Of a stretch of DNA of 5,438 nt, positions 1-5,438 are shown one piece after another. Position 1 is the first letter of the stretch; the number at the start of each line of letters is the position of its first letter. Made by a program: the position numbers and the translations under genes. The DNA is from SG8-41 sp036555615. Its GTDB lineage: Bacteria; Pseudomonadota; Gammaproteobacteria; Burkholderiales; SG8-41. The DNA lies in the NCBI GenBank assembly GCA_036555615.1, contig DATBKZ010000049.1, positions 1 through 5,438 on the forward strand, in the 5' to 3' direction. Under the pieces are notes generated by a model that was not told the origin of the DNA, did no database searches, and saw only the letters and a list, made by a program, of their open reading frames with translations.

Positions 1-1161
1 TTCCGCGCGTTCTTCAATTTCATCAGCCGGTATTCCCTGATGGCGATCCCGCTCTTCATCTTCGCGGGATTCCTGATGGAGCGCACCGGACTGGTCGCGC
101 AACTTTTCCGCTTCTCCGACGCTCTCGTGGGCTGGATGCCGGGAGGCTTCGGCGTGGCCACCGTGCTCGCCTGCGTGCTCTTCGGCGCGATCTCGGGCTC
201 GAGTGTCGCGATGGCGGCGGCGATGAGCGTCATCGCGATTCCCGAGATGAGAAAGCGCGGCTACCCGGACTGGCTCTCCGGGGGGCTGGTGGCAACCGCC
301 GGCGGCATCGCGATGCTGATCCCGCCGAGCATCATTCTCATCCTCTACGGGATCGTGACCGAGACCTCGATCGTGCGCCTGTTCTTCGCGGGCGTGATTC
401 CGGGGCTGTTGCTCGCCCTCGGCAACGCCCTGAGCGTCATGGGAATTGCGGCCTGGCTCAAGCTGCCGCGCGGCAAGTTCGACCGTCGGCGTCTCTGGCC
501 CGAGACCAAGGGTGCGCTGCCCGCGCTCGGCATGCCGGTCGTCATCCTCGGCGGGCTCTATGGCGGCGTCTTCACACCGACCGAGGCGGCAGCTGCCGCC
601 TGCGGCTATGCGCTCGTCTACGGGCTGCTCGCGCGCGGGCGTCAGTTCCTGCGCGAGTTGCTGCCCACGGCCGTCCGCGCCCTGAATCTCACGGCGGTGA
701 TCCTGTTCCTGGTCGGCAGCGTGGGCGTATTCCAGTTCCTGCTCGCGAACCTCTACTGGCCGCAGAAAATCACCGAAGCGGTCATCGGCTGGGGATTGTC
801 GCCGCTCGGCTTCATTTTCGCGTTCATGGGAGTGCTGATCCTGCTCGGCATGCTGGTCGACGGCGTGGCGATGGTGCTGCTTACCGTGCCCGTCGTGTTT
901 CCGGTCGCCCACGCGCTCAAGATCGACCCGGTGCACCTCGCCATCATGGTCACGTTGAACGTGGAGATGGGGGTGGTCACCCCGCCCGTCGGCTTGAACA
1001 TCTTTGCCGTCAGCGGAACGTCGAAGATACCCTTGATGCAGGTCATCAAGGGCACCATCCCGTTCTTCCTCGGCGATCTTGCCGTCCTGCTGCTGGTGAT
1101 CTTCTTCCCCGGGCTCGCCACCTGGCTGCCCAACCTGCTCGTCAAGGACGTGTTCGGGTGA
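1..1161 (+). CDS. TRAP transporter large permease (DctM family), 5'-truncated by the window edge
   Basis: This is the large membrane subunit of a tripartite ATP-independent periplasmic transporter, which moves an organic acid across the inner membrane using a sodium or proton gradient and a periplasmic binding protein. The frame is open from base 1, so the 386 visible residues lack about 40-50 N-terminal residues compared with usual DctM proteins of about 430. The ATG at position 40 is internal: it begins the conserved MAIPLFIFAGFLM segment. Seen along the fragment (residue 1 is the codon at base 1): FGAISGSSVA at about 61-70, ATAGGIAMLIPPS at about 98-110, GGLYGGVFTPTEAA at about 184-197, GMLVDG at about 283-288, and NVEMGVVTPPVGLN at about 320-333. 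Most of the chain is hydrophobic membrane segments. The small permease and binding protein should lie upstream. The substrate cannot be read from sequence. The last 20 bases overlap the 3' end of the convergent selenoprotein gene. Confidence 0.95.
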   Translation, partial: FRAFFNFISRYSLMAIPLFIFAGFLMERTGLVAQLFRFSDALVGWMPGGFGVATVLACVLFGAISGSSVAMAAAMSVIAIPEMRKRGYPDWLSGGLVATAGGIAMLIPPSIILILYGIVTETSIVRLFFAGVIPGLLLALGNALSVMGIAAWLKLPRGKFDRRRLWPETKGALPALGMPVVILGGLYGGVFTPTEAAAAACGYALVYGLLARGRQFLRELLPTAVRALNLTAVILFLVGSVGVFQFLLANLYWPQKITEAVIGWGLSPLGFIFAFMGVLILLGMLVDGVAMVLLTVPVVFPVAHALKIDPVHLAIMVTLNVEMGVVTPPVGLNIFAVSGTSKIPLMQVIKGTIPFFLGDLAVLLLVIFFPGLATWLPNLLVKDVFG

Positions 1162-1693
1162 CGGCTTCCCCGAGCCAGACGCGCTCGACCTGAGAAAGCG
1201 CCTGGTCGATCCGCTGGCCGATTTCCTCATCGGTGAGCGAGCTCAGAGGGTGGGCGATAACGACCGCCTCGAGTCCCGACATGCCAAGCGCATCGCGCTG
1301 CGTTTCGGCTTCGCGCACGAACTCGCTGGTGATGATCACGGCCGTGGGGCGGCCGCGTGCCTCCAGCATCACCGCGTCGTGCATACAGCACGACGTGCAT
1401 GAGCCTCAGTCGCCGATTGCGGTGAGAATGATATCGTTTTCCGCCGCAATGCGATCGAGCAGCTCGGGGTCGGCAGCAGCGGCAAAGCTTCCCTTGCGGT
1501 AGTAATTCGTCGCACCCAGGGCGTGCCGCGCAGCGAGCCGCTCGCGCAGGCCCCGCAGCAGCTTGTTGGCGTTCCACTTGGTGTTATCGAGGAGGCCTAC
1601 CCGCAGGCCTTCGAGCTTCTTCACGCGGGACGTGATTGCTCGAGGCGCTGCTTCCACTGCGCCTCGCGGGTCGTAAACCGTTAGTGTCTTCAT
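1142..1693 (-). CDS. UGSC-family selenoprotein (Sec at residue 96, in-frame TGA)
   Basis: Reading from the ATG at 1693 gives 95 residues, an in-frame TGA (1406-1408), then 87 more residues to a terminal TGA (1142-1144), 183 in all. The recoded centre reads AIGD-U-GSCTSCCMHDAVMLE, the signature for which the UGSC (seleno)protein family is named; other family members carry Cys at the Sec position. Both halves read as one protein: GLRVGLLDNTKWNANKLL and YYRKGSFAAAADPELL lead into the motif, and RGRPTAVIITSEF and HPLSSLTDEEI follow. U96-G-S-C99 is a UxxC redox motif, and C99, C102 and C103 add further thiols. A consistent SECIS hairpin starts 10 bases after the TGA. There is no signal peptide, so it is probably cytosolic. 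An AGGAGG ribosome site supports the start. The physiological substrate is unknown; a thiol or selenol oxidoreductase role is inferred. Translation needs SelA, SelB, SelC and SelD from elsewhere. A pseudogene is unlikely because motif, hairpin and frame agree. Confidence 0.93.
1375..1395 (-). promoter_or_regulatory. Bacterial SECIS element (selenocysteine insertion hairpin)
   Basis: On the minus strand CGTCGTGC (1395-1388) pairs perfectly with GCACGACG (1382-1375) around a five-base loop TGTAT (1387-1383). There are 18 bases between the Sec TGA and the apical loop, and the loop carries a G followed by T (GU in RNA) at positions 2-3. Spacing, small loop and the early loop G are what is known for bacterial SECIS elements, which bind SelB. 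The stem has no bulged U of the kind seen in E. coli fdhF. The element lies inside the coding sequence and covers codons 100 to 107, with the loop formed by the Cys103 codon and part of Met104. Confidence 0.85.
1406..1408 (-). other. Recoded TGA (selenocysteine codon 96)
   Basis: The TGA sits between GAC (Asp95) and GGC TCA TGC (Gly-Ser-Cys). It is in frame with both halves of the UGSC-family gene, and the SECIS-like hairpin follows at once. It is therefore read as selenocysteine and not as a stop. Confidence 0.92.
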
Positions 1694-1697
1694 GGAC

Positions 1698-1703
1698 CCT
1701 CCT
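1698..1703 (-). promoter_or_regulatory. Ribosome binding site of the UGSC selenoprotein gene
   Basis: On the minus strand AAGGAGGG precedes the ATG at 1693, with the AGGAGG core ending four bases before it. This near-perfect Shine-Dalgarno fixes the start of the selenoprotein and implies independent, strong initiation although the gene lies behind another in the same direction. Confidence 0.75.
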
Positions 1704-1738
1704 TGGAGAATTCAATTCGCGAACGTCTCAACCCCAAG

Positions 1739-1763
1739 CCTCACGCGTTTACACGGGGTGAGG
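1739..1763 (-). other. Intercistronic inverted repeat
   Basis: On the minus strand CCTCAC (1763-1758) and GTGAGG (1744-1739) can form a 6-bp stem. Inside it, CGT and ACG around GTAA could add a short 3-bp stem with a GNRA-type tetraloop. It begins 8 bases after the TAG of the upstream gene. No T-run follows, so it is not a convincing intrinsic terminator; it may be an mRNA-stabilising or attenuating hairpin, or chance in GC-rich DNA. Confidence 0.3.
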
Positions 1764-1771
1764 GACGAACT

Positions 1772-2896
1772 CTAGACAGCGCAGGTGCCATCCGCGCACT
1801 CCGGCCCGCTCGCCGGCTGAGCGCCCCCTACGCCACGCAGCACTGGCGCGGACATGTGTCCCCAGCCCGGGATGAAGGCCGAGAAACGTCCGGCCTCGCC
1901 GCCGGCGACGAAGAGATGGATGTTGTCCGGGCTCGGCACGATCGGCGTGCGCGCGTCGGGCTCGCGCTTGTACCACACCGGCAGATTGCGGTTGTAGACC
2001 TTGCCGTAGCGGCCGTTGCCGTAGAGGTCGCCCCACCGGTTGCCGGAATGCGCCCACAGGTAATGCCGGATGTCGTGGCGTTTCCAGCCGGATTTCGCGA
2101 TAGTAGCCGCGTGCTCGGGGCCGAGGACGACGGCGCAGTGTCCGGCGGAGACTGCGTTGTTGTTGCAGATGGTGCTCATTGCCGAGCAGATGCTGTCGAG
2201 CACGCCCGTCGCGTCGTTCGCGAAATGATTGGTGATGCTGTGGGGCGGCTCGGCGGCCAGGACGAATACGGTCGAGTCCTCCGCCCGGTAGCCGTGCTCG
2301 ACGTGGTAGGGCGCAAACGGGCTCGCTTCCTCGTTCTCTGCGATGCAATAGGTGTACTTCCCGGGGTGGCCGAGCGTGCTCTTGTCGAGCAGCCCCGGCC
2401 AGCCGCCCCCGACATTCAGGAGGATGAGGCGCAGCGCGCGCCCGATCGTGGCATTGGCGCGGTTGCCGGAGCCGAATACGTTGCAGCCGGCGTTCATGCC
2501 GATCGCCCGCCGTACGGGTCCGTTTACGACCAGAAGGGGGCTCGCCATGTGCGTCGTGGCCTGCACGCCGTTGAGATTGAACGGCGGCTCGCACAACGCG
2601 AGCATCGCCGCCTCGACCACCGGCGCGTATTCGGGCCGGCAGCCCGCCATCACCATGTTGATCGCCAGCACCTCGCACGAGAGGCTGCCCCAGCGCGGTG
2701 GCACGCGCGCAAGCACGTGTCCCGGCTCGCCGCCCAGGGCGGTGACCGCCGCGGCGATCTTCACCGCGGTCGGCGGCACCACGGGCAAGCCGTCAGAGCA
2801 GCCATGCTCGTAGTACCACTCGATGAGATCGGTGCCCTCGGGCACCTGGGCCGCCAATGCGGGCGACGGCGCCTGAATGATGTCGGTCTTGCCCAT
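1772..2896 (-). CDS. Conserved cysteine-rich protein of unknown function, partner of the UGSC selenoprotein
   Basis: The gene encodes 374 residues with no signal peptide or membrane segment, so it is probably cytosolic. I recognise its pattern as a conserved protein family found near or with UGSC proteins, but I know no assigned activity. Visible blocks: WYYEHGCSDGLPVVPPT (27-43), CEVLAINMVMAGCRPEY (74-90), GVQATTHMASPLLVVNGP (110-127), GSGNRANATIGRALRL (142-157), STLGHPGKYTYCIAENEE (173-190), and VAGGEAGRFSAFIPGWGH (330-347). It holds eleven cysteines (33, 74, 86, 102, 138, 184, 237, 244, 254, 367, 372); the last two form a CADGTC pair three residues from the C-terminus. The frame stays open upstream to 3397, but that part runs antisense across sodC and lacks the family pattern, so the ATG at 2896 (MGKTDIIQ) was chosen. 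The site before it is weak (only GGGG). The stop lies 78 bases before the selenoprotein start on the same strand, suggesting an operon. Confidence 0.88.
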   Translation of the reverse strand: MGKTDIIQAPSPALAAQVPEGTDLIEWYYEHGCSDGLPVVPPTAVKIAAAVTALGGEPGHVLARVPPRWGSLSCEVLAINMVMAGCRPEYAPVVEAAMLALCEPPFNLNGVQATTHMASPLLVVNGPVRRAIGMNAGCNVFGSGNRANATIGRALRLILLNVGGGWPGLLDKSTLGHPGKYTYCIAENEEASPFAPYHVEHGYRAEDSTVFVLAAEPPHSITNHFANDATGVLDSICSAMSTICNNNAVSAGHCAVVLGPEHAATIAKSGWKRHDIRHYLWAHSGNRWGDLYGNGRYGKVYNRNLPVWYKREPDARTPIVPSPDNIHLFVAGGEAGRFSAFIPGWGHMSAPVLRGVGGAQPASGPECADGTCAV

Positions 2897-2975
2897 GTTT
2901 GCCCCGATTATCCCACCGGGGCTTCCAAGCCGGCGCGGAATTGAGTAGATTGGGGTTCCCAGAGGAGGAAAACCC
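2897..2975. promoter_or_regulatory. Divergent intergenic region with inverted repeats
   Basis: These 79 bases separate the divergent starts of the unknown-function gene and sodC, so they should hold promoters for both directions. Two imperfectly separated inverted repeats are visible: GCCCCG (2901-2906) with CGGGGC (2917-2922), ten bases apart, and GGCTT (2920-2924) with AAGCC (2927-2931), two bases apart. One could be an operator. I see no clear -35/-10 pair, and no binding protein can be named. Confidence 0.4.
2962..2968 (+). promoter_or_regulatory. Ribosome binding site of sodC
   Basis: GAGGAGG lies seven bases before the ATG at 2976. It is a near-consensus Shine-Dalgarno at optimal spacing and decides the start, which in turn gives an intact lipoprotein signal peptide. 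Confidence 0.85.
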
Positions 2976-3500
2976 ATGAGACCGATCATTGCCGCTACGG
3001 CCGTCGCCGTTTTGCTAGCTGGCTGCCAGACCACTCCGCCACCCGATCCCTTGAAGGCAAGCGCGCAGCTGAGGCCGACCAAGGGCAACAAGACCTTTGG
3101 CGAGGCGACCTTCGAGGAGGAGGGCGACAAGCTCGTGCGCATCGCGGTGTTCGTCCAGGGGCTCAAGCCGGGCCAGGAGCACGGTCTGCACATCCACGAG
3201 AAGGGGGACTGCAGCGCACCCGACGCCATGAGCGCAGGGGGCCACTTCAACCCTCTCGGCAAGCCGCACGGGCACCCGAGCAGCAGCGAACGACATGCCG
3301 GGGATCTTCCCGCCCTGAAGGCAAACAAGGCGGGTCGTGCCAGCGTCCACGCCGACCTGGGCACCATCACTCTGAAACCGGGGCCGACGAGCATCATCGG
3401 GCGCGCCGTCGTCGTTCACGCGCTTCCCGATGATTACAAGACCCAGCCGACCGGCAACTCGGGCGCGCGCCTCGCCTGCGGAGTGATCGGGGCCCACTAG
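2976..3500 (+). CDS. sodC: Cu,Zn superoxide dismutase, lipoprotein
   Basis: This 174-residue enzyme dismutates superoxide to hydrogen peroxide and oxygen outside the cytoplasm. The N-terminus is a short lipoprotein signal: one Arg, a hydrophobic run and the lipobox LLAGC with Cys17. Gln at +2 does not match the Asp inner-membrane retention signal, so outer-membrane attachment is likely. All catalytic features are visible by alignment to the family: copper ligands His72, His74, bridging His90 (in GGHFNP) and His148; zinc ligands His90, His98, His107 and Asp110 (in HAGDLP); disulfide Cys79-Cys168; and the active-site Arg165 in GNSGARLACGVIG. Length is normal for a periplasmic SodC. It reads away from the selenoprotein pair, and the next gene starts 17 bases after its TAG stop, so the two are probably co-transcribed. 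Its link with the metabolic genes downstream is unclear. Confidence 0.96.
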   Translation: MRPIIAATAVAVLLAGCQTTPPPDPLKASAQLRPTKGNKTFGEATFEEEGDKLVRIAVFVQGLKPGQEHGLHIHEKGDCSAPDAMSAGGHFNPLGKPHGHPSSSERHAGDLPALKANKAGRASVHADLGTITLKPGPTSIIGRAVVVHALPDDYKTQPTGNSGARLACGVIGAH

Positions 3501-3517
3501 ACCAGGATCGCGGAAGC

Positions 3518-4921
3518 GTGACTGCGACGACGCGCGAGCTTGCAGAGTTTGTAACCGGGATCTCGTACGACACGTTGCCCGCCGCGGTGCGCGAGCGCGT
3601 CAAGGCGCTCACGCTGGATCTCGTCGGCATCGCCCTGCGCGCGCGTAACGAGGCCGAATCGACCCGACCGATGATTGCAGCCGCTGCCCGCCTGGGCATG
3701 GCGGGTGGCGCTTGCACGGTAATAGGCGATGCCGCGGGCTACTTTCCCCCTGGAGCGGCGATGCTGAACGGCACGCTCGCCCATTCGCTCGACTTCGACG
3801 ATACCCACGCGCCCGGGTCGCTCCACCCGAGCGCGCCGATCGTTCCGGCGGCATTGGCTGCCGCCGAGATGACGGATACCGACGGAAGAGCGCTGATTGC
3901 CGCTATCGTTGCTGGCTACGAGGTGCAGATCCGGCTTTCCCTCGCGCTCGACCCGGCTGCGCACTACGACCGCGGCTTCCACCCGACTGCGACCTGTGGC
4001 GCATTCGGTGCCGCTGCGGCCGCAGGACGGCTGCTGGGGCTTGACCCGGAGGGCTACGCCAACGCCTGCGGCATCGTGCTCAGCATGGCGGCGGGCTCGA
4101 TGCAGTACCTAGTGAACGGCGCCTGGACCAAGCGCTCGCACGTGGGCCACGCGGCGATGTGCGGGCTGATTGGCGCGACGCTCGCCCGCGAAGGCTACAG
4201 GGGCGCCGCGGAGGCAATCGAGGGGAAGTGGGGTTTCCTGCACGCCTATGCGCCCGCCGCCGACGCCGCGAAGGCCGTGGCCGGCCTCGGGAGCCGTTGG
4301 GAGACGTTGAAGATCGCGGTGAAGCCGTACCCGTCCTGCCGCTATGGTCACGCGCCGCTCGACGGCATCCTCGCGCTTGCCCGCGAGCATGACATTCAGT
4401 CCGAGGACGTGGAGGAGGTCGTCGTAGGTCTGCCCGAGCCGGGCTGGAAGCTGATCGGCGACCCCGAGCCGGCCAAGCAGGCGCCGAAGTCCGTGGTGGA
4501 CGGCCAGTTCTCGATGGCGTTTTGCGCAGCCGTCGCGCTGCGCAGCGGCGGCTTTGCGTGGGACGACTACGCGCGCCACCTCGGTGATCCGGCGACGCTC
4601 GCGTTTTGCAAGCGCGTGAAGACCTGGGTCGATCCCCGGGCGCAGGCCGATTTCCAGAAGAACATGAGCGGAAGCGTGCGAATCAGGACCAAGCGCGGCC
4701 AGTTCGAGACCTACGTGCAGGTGGCAAAGGGGGAGCCAGAGAACTTCGTCTCCGCGGCCGAATTGCGCGCCAAGTTCGACGGGCTTGTCGGGCCGTACCT
4801 CTCCGCACGGCGCCGCGACGAGCTCGCCGGCGCATTGCTCGCGCTCGAGGAGGCGAAGGACATCGGCGCGCTGCTGCGCCTCACGCGCCCCGAGGACACG
4901 CGCGGCCGGCGCGTTGCATAG
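3518..4921 (+). CDS. MmgE/PrpD family protein (2-methylcitrate dehydratase-like)
   Basis: The gene encodes 467 residues, the usual length for the MmgE/PrpD superfamily, which includes 2-methylcitrate dehydratase, cis-aconitate decarboxylase and iminodisuccinate epimerase. These cytosolic enzymes need no cofactor and act on small di- and tricarboxylic acids. Family hallmarks seen: LNGTLAHSLDFDDTH at 83-97 followed by a HPSAPIVPAAL stretch, TKRSHVGHAAM at 204-214, and KPYPSCRYGH at 269-278. The start is a GTG at 3518 with a modest AGGA ten bases upstream, chosen because it comes 17 bases after the sodC stop and gives the normal MmgE N-terminus (residues 1-11 include TRELAEF). Downstream, a MaoC-type dehydratase gene follows after 41 bases. 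The exact substrate cannot be read from sequence: there is no methylcitrate synthase or methylisocitrate lyase gene in view, so a prpD assignment is not justified. Confidence 0.93.
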   Translation: MTATTRELAEFVTGISYDTLPAAVRERVKALTLDLVGIALRARNEAESTRPMIAAAARLGMAGGACTVIGDAAGYFPPGAAMLNGTLAHSLDFDDTHAPGSLHPSAPIVPAALAAAEMTDTDGRALIAAIVAGYEVQIRLSLALDPAAHYDRGFHPTATCGAFGAAAAAGRLLGLDPEGYANACGIVLSMAAGSMQYLVNGAWTKRSHVGHAAMCGLIGATLAREGYRGAAEAIEGKWGFLHAYAPAADAAKAVAGLGSRWETLKIAVKPYPSCRYGHAPLDGILALAREHDIQSEDVEEVVVGLPEPGWKLIGDPEPAKQAPKSVVDGQFSMAFCAAVALRSGGFAWDDYARHLGDPATLAFCKRVKTWVDPRAQADFQKNMSGSVRIRTKRGQFETYVQVAKGEPENFVSAAELRAKFDGLVGPYLSARRRDELAGALLALEEAKDIGALLRLTRPEDTRGRRVA

Positions 4922-4962
4922 GCTGCACGCCCGCCGCCAGTCGACTCCCGTCACCAGCGAAA

Positions 4963-5438
4963 ATGACCGTCGAGCGCAAGCCGGCCGGTCCGCGCCGATA
5001 CCGGCAATCGTTAGGCCGCTATTTCGAGGACTTCGCCGTGGGTGATGTCTACGAGCACCGGCCGGGGCGCACCCTCTCGGAAGTCGACAATACCTGGTTC
5101 ACGCTCCTCACCATGAATACCAACCCCCTGCACTTCGACGCCGCCTATGCCGCGAAGAGCGAATTCGGCCGCCCGCTGGTAAACAGCTGCCTGACGCTTG
5201 CGATGGTCACCGGCATGAGCGTGAGCGACTTGAGCCAGAAGGCGATCGCCAATCTCGGCTGGGACAAGGTCCGGCTCGCCGCGCCGGTCTTCGCCGGCGA
5301 CACCATATACGCCGAGTCCGAAGTGCTGGAGGTGCGCGAATCGAAATCGCGCCCGACGCAGGGCATTGTGACCGTGCGCACCACCGGCCGCAAAGCCGAT
5401 GGCTCGGCGTTCATGACCTTCGAGCGCTCGATACTGCT
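4963..5438 (+). CDS. MaoC family dehydratase, 3'-truncated by the window edge
   Basis: The frame runs from the ATG at 4963 to the window end (158 full codons plus two bases). It encodes a hotdog-fold enzyme of the MaoC/(R)-enoyl-CoA hydratase type, which adds or removes water on acyl-CoA esters. Visible landmarks are GRYFEDFAVGDVYEH (18-32), TMNTNPLHFDAAYA (50-63), EFGRPLVNSCLTLAMVTGMS (67-86), NLGWDKVRL (97-105), PVFAGDTIYAESEV (108-121) and RESKSRP (125-131). His57 matches the catalytic His of the family; the usual catalytic Asp of the D-x-N-P-x-H motif is Asn52 here. Single-domain members of this subfamily are about 160-170 residues, so only the last few residues should be missing. No clear ribosome site precedes the ATG; the 41-base gap from the MmgE/PrpD gene suggests an operon with coupled expression. 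The substrate is unknown. Confidence 0.92.
   Translation, partial: MTVERKPAGPRRYRQSLGRYFEDFAVGDVYEHRPGRTLSEVDNTWFTLLTMNTNPLHFDAAYAAKSEFGRPLVNSCLTLAMVTGMSVSDLSQKAIANLGWDKVRLAAPVFAGDTIYAESEVLEVRESKSRPTQGIVTVRTTGRKADGSAFMTFERSIL

Noticed and set aside
1051..1144. Recoding of the second TGA (1142-1144) as another selenocysteine
   Set aside because: The reading after it is about 28 Arg- and Ala-rich codons antisense to the permease with no family-like sequence and no convincing hairpin at SECIS distance; the protein already has a normal length.
1142..1384. A separate 80-codon gene starting at the ATG at 1384
   Set aside because: This ATG is Met104 of the selenoprotein and lies inside the SECIS hairpin; no ribosome site precedes it, and the sequence is the C-terminal half of the UGSC family.
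1142..1693. Pseudogene with a nonsense mutation
   Set aside because: The TGA falls exactly at the known Sec/Cys position of the family, is followed by GSC and by a hairpin with correct spacing, and no frameshift or other damage is visible.
1739..1763. Intrinsic terminator between the two minus-strand genes
   Set aside because: The stem is short with a loose inner part and no T-run follows on the minus strand; kept only as a low-confidence inverted repeat.
1703..2944. A 413-codon open frame on the plus strand
   Set aside because: It is antisense to the well-supported minus-strand gene, is rich in Arg, Ala and Val in the way of GC-rich shadow frames, and has no recognisable domain.
2897..3397. 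N-terminal extension of the unknown-function minus-strand protein up to 3397
   Set aside because: The extension is antisense to sodC, whose protein has every expected catalytic residue. The conserved family pattern begins shortly after the ATG at 2896.
4109..4954. A 281-codon open frame on the minus strand
   Set aside because: It lies antisense to the MmgE/PrpD gene, which shows clear family motifs over this stretch; the antisense product has none.
1..5438. CRISPR array, tRNA or rRNA gene, insertion sequence or attachment site
   Set aside because: No regularly spaced repeats, cloverleaf sequence, rRNA-like segment, transposase or terminal inverted repeats were seen; the window is almost fully coding.

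Overview
The window is GC-rich with strong GC preference at third codon positions. Its gene content (a TRAP carboxylate permease, MmgE/PrpD and MaoC enzymes, a periplasmic lipoprotein SodC) suggests a proteobacterium, most plausibly a betaproteobacterium of the Burkholderiales type. This placement is inferred from gene content and composition only. One gene appears to need selenocysteine, so the host should carry selA, selB, selC and selD elsewhere; none of them lies in this window.

Layout: (1) 1-1161, plus strand, is the 3' part of a TRAP transporter large permease (DctM family). (2) 1142-1693, minus strand, is a UGSC-family selenoprotein gene. An in-frame TGA at 1406-1408 gives the motif Sec-Gly-Ser-Cys, and a perfect 8-bp hairpin (1375-1395) just downstream has the properties of a bacterial SECIS element. 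A standard reading splits this gene into two meaningless pieces of 95 and 80 codons. (3) 1772-2896, minus strand, lies directly upstream of it. It encodes a 374-residue, cysteine-rich cytosolic protein of a family I recognise by its motifs but to which I can assign no function. (4) 2897-2975 is a short divergent intergenic region. (5) 2976-3500, plus strand, is sodC, a lipoprotein Cu,Zn superoxide dismutase with all metal ligands present. (6) 3518-4921, plus strand, is an MmgE/PrpD-family protein. (7) 4963 to the window end, plus strand, is a MaoC-family (hotdog-fold) dehydratase cut off by the window edge.

The permease, MmgE/PrpD and MaoC genes look like parts of an accessory carboxylate catabolic region: import of an organic acid, then dehydration, epimerisation or hydration of acids or acyl-CoA esters. 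The minus-strand pair forms a probable two-gene operon. Its selenoprotein has a UxxC redox motif and its partner is rich in cysteines with a Cys pair at the extreme C-terminus. This pair, whose biochemistry is to my knowledge undescribed, is the most interesting content of the window.
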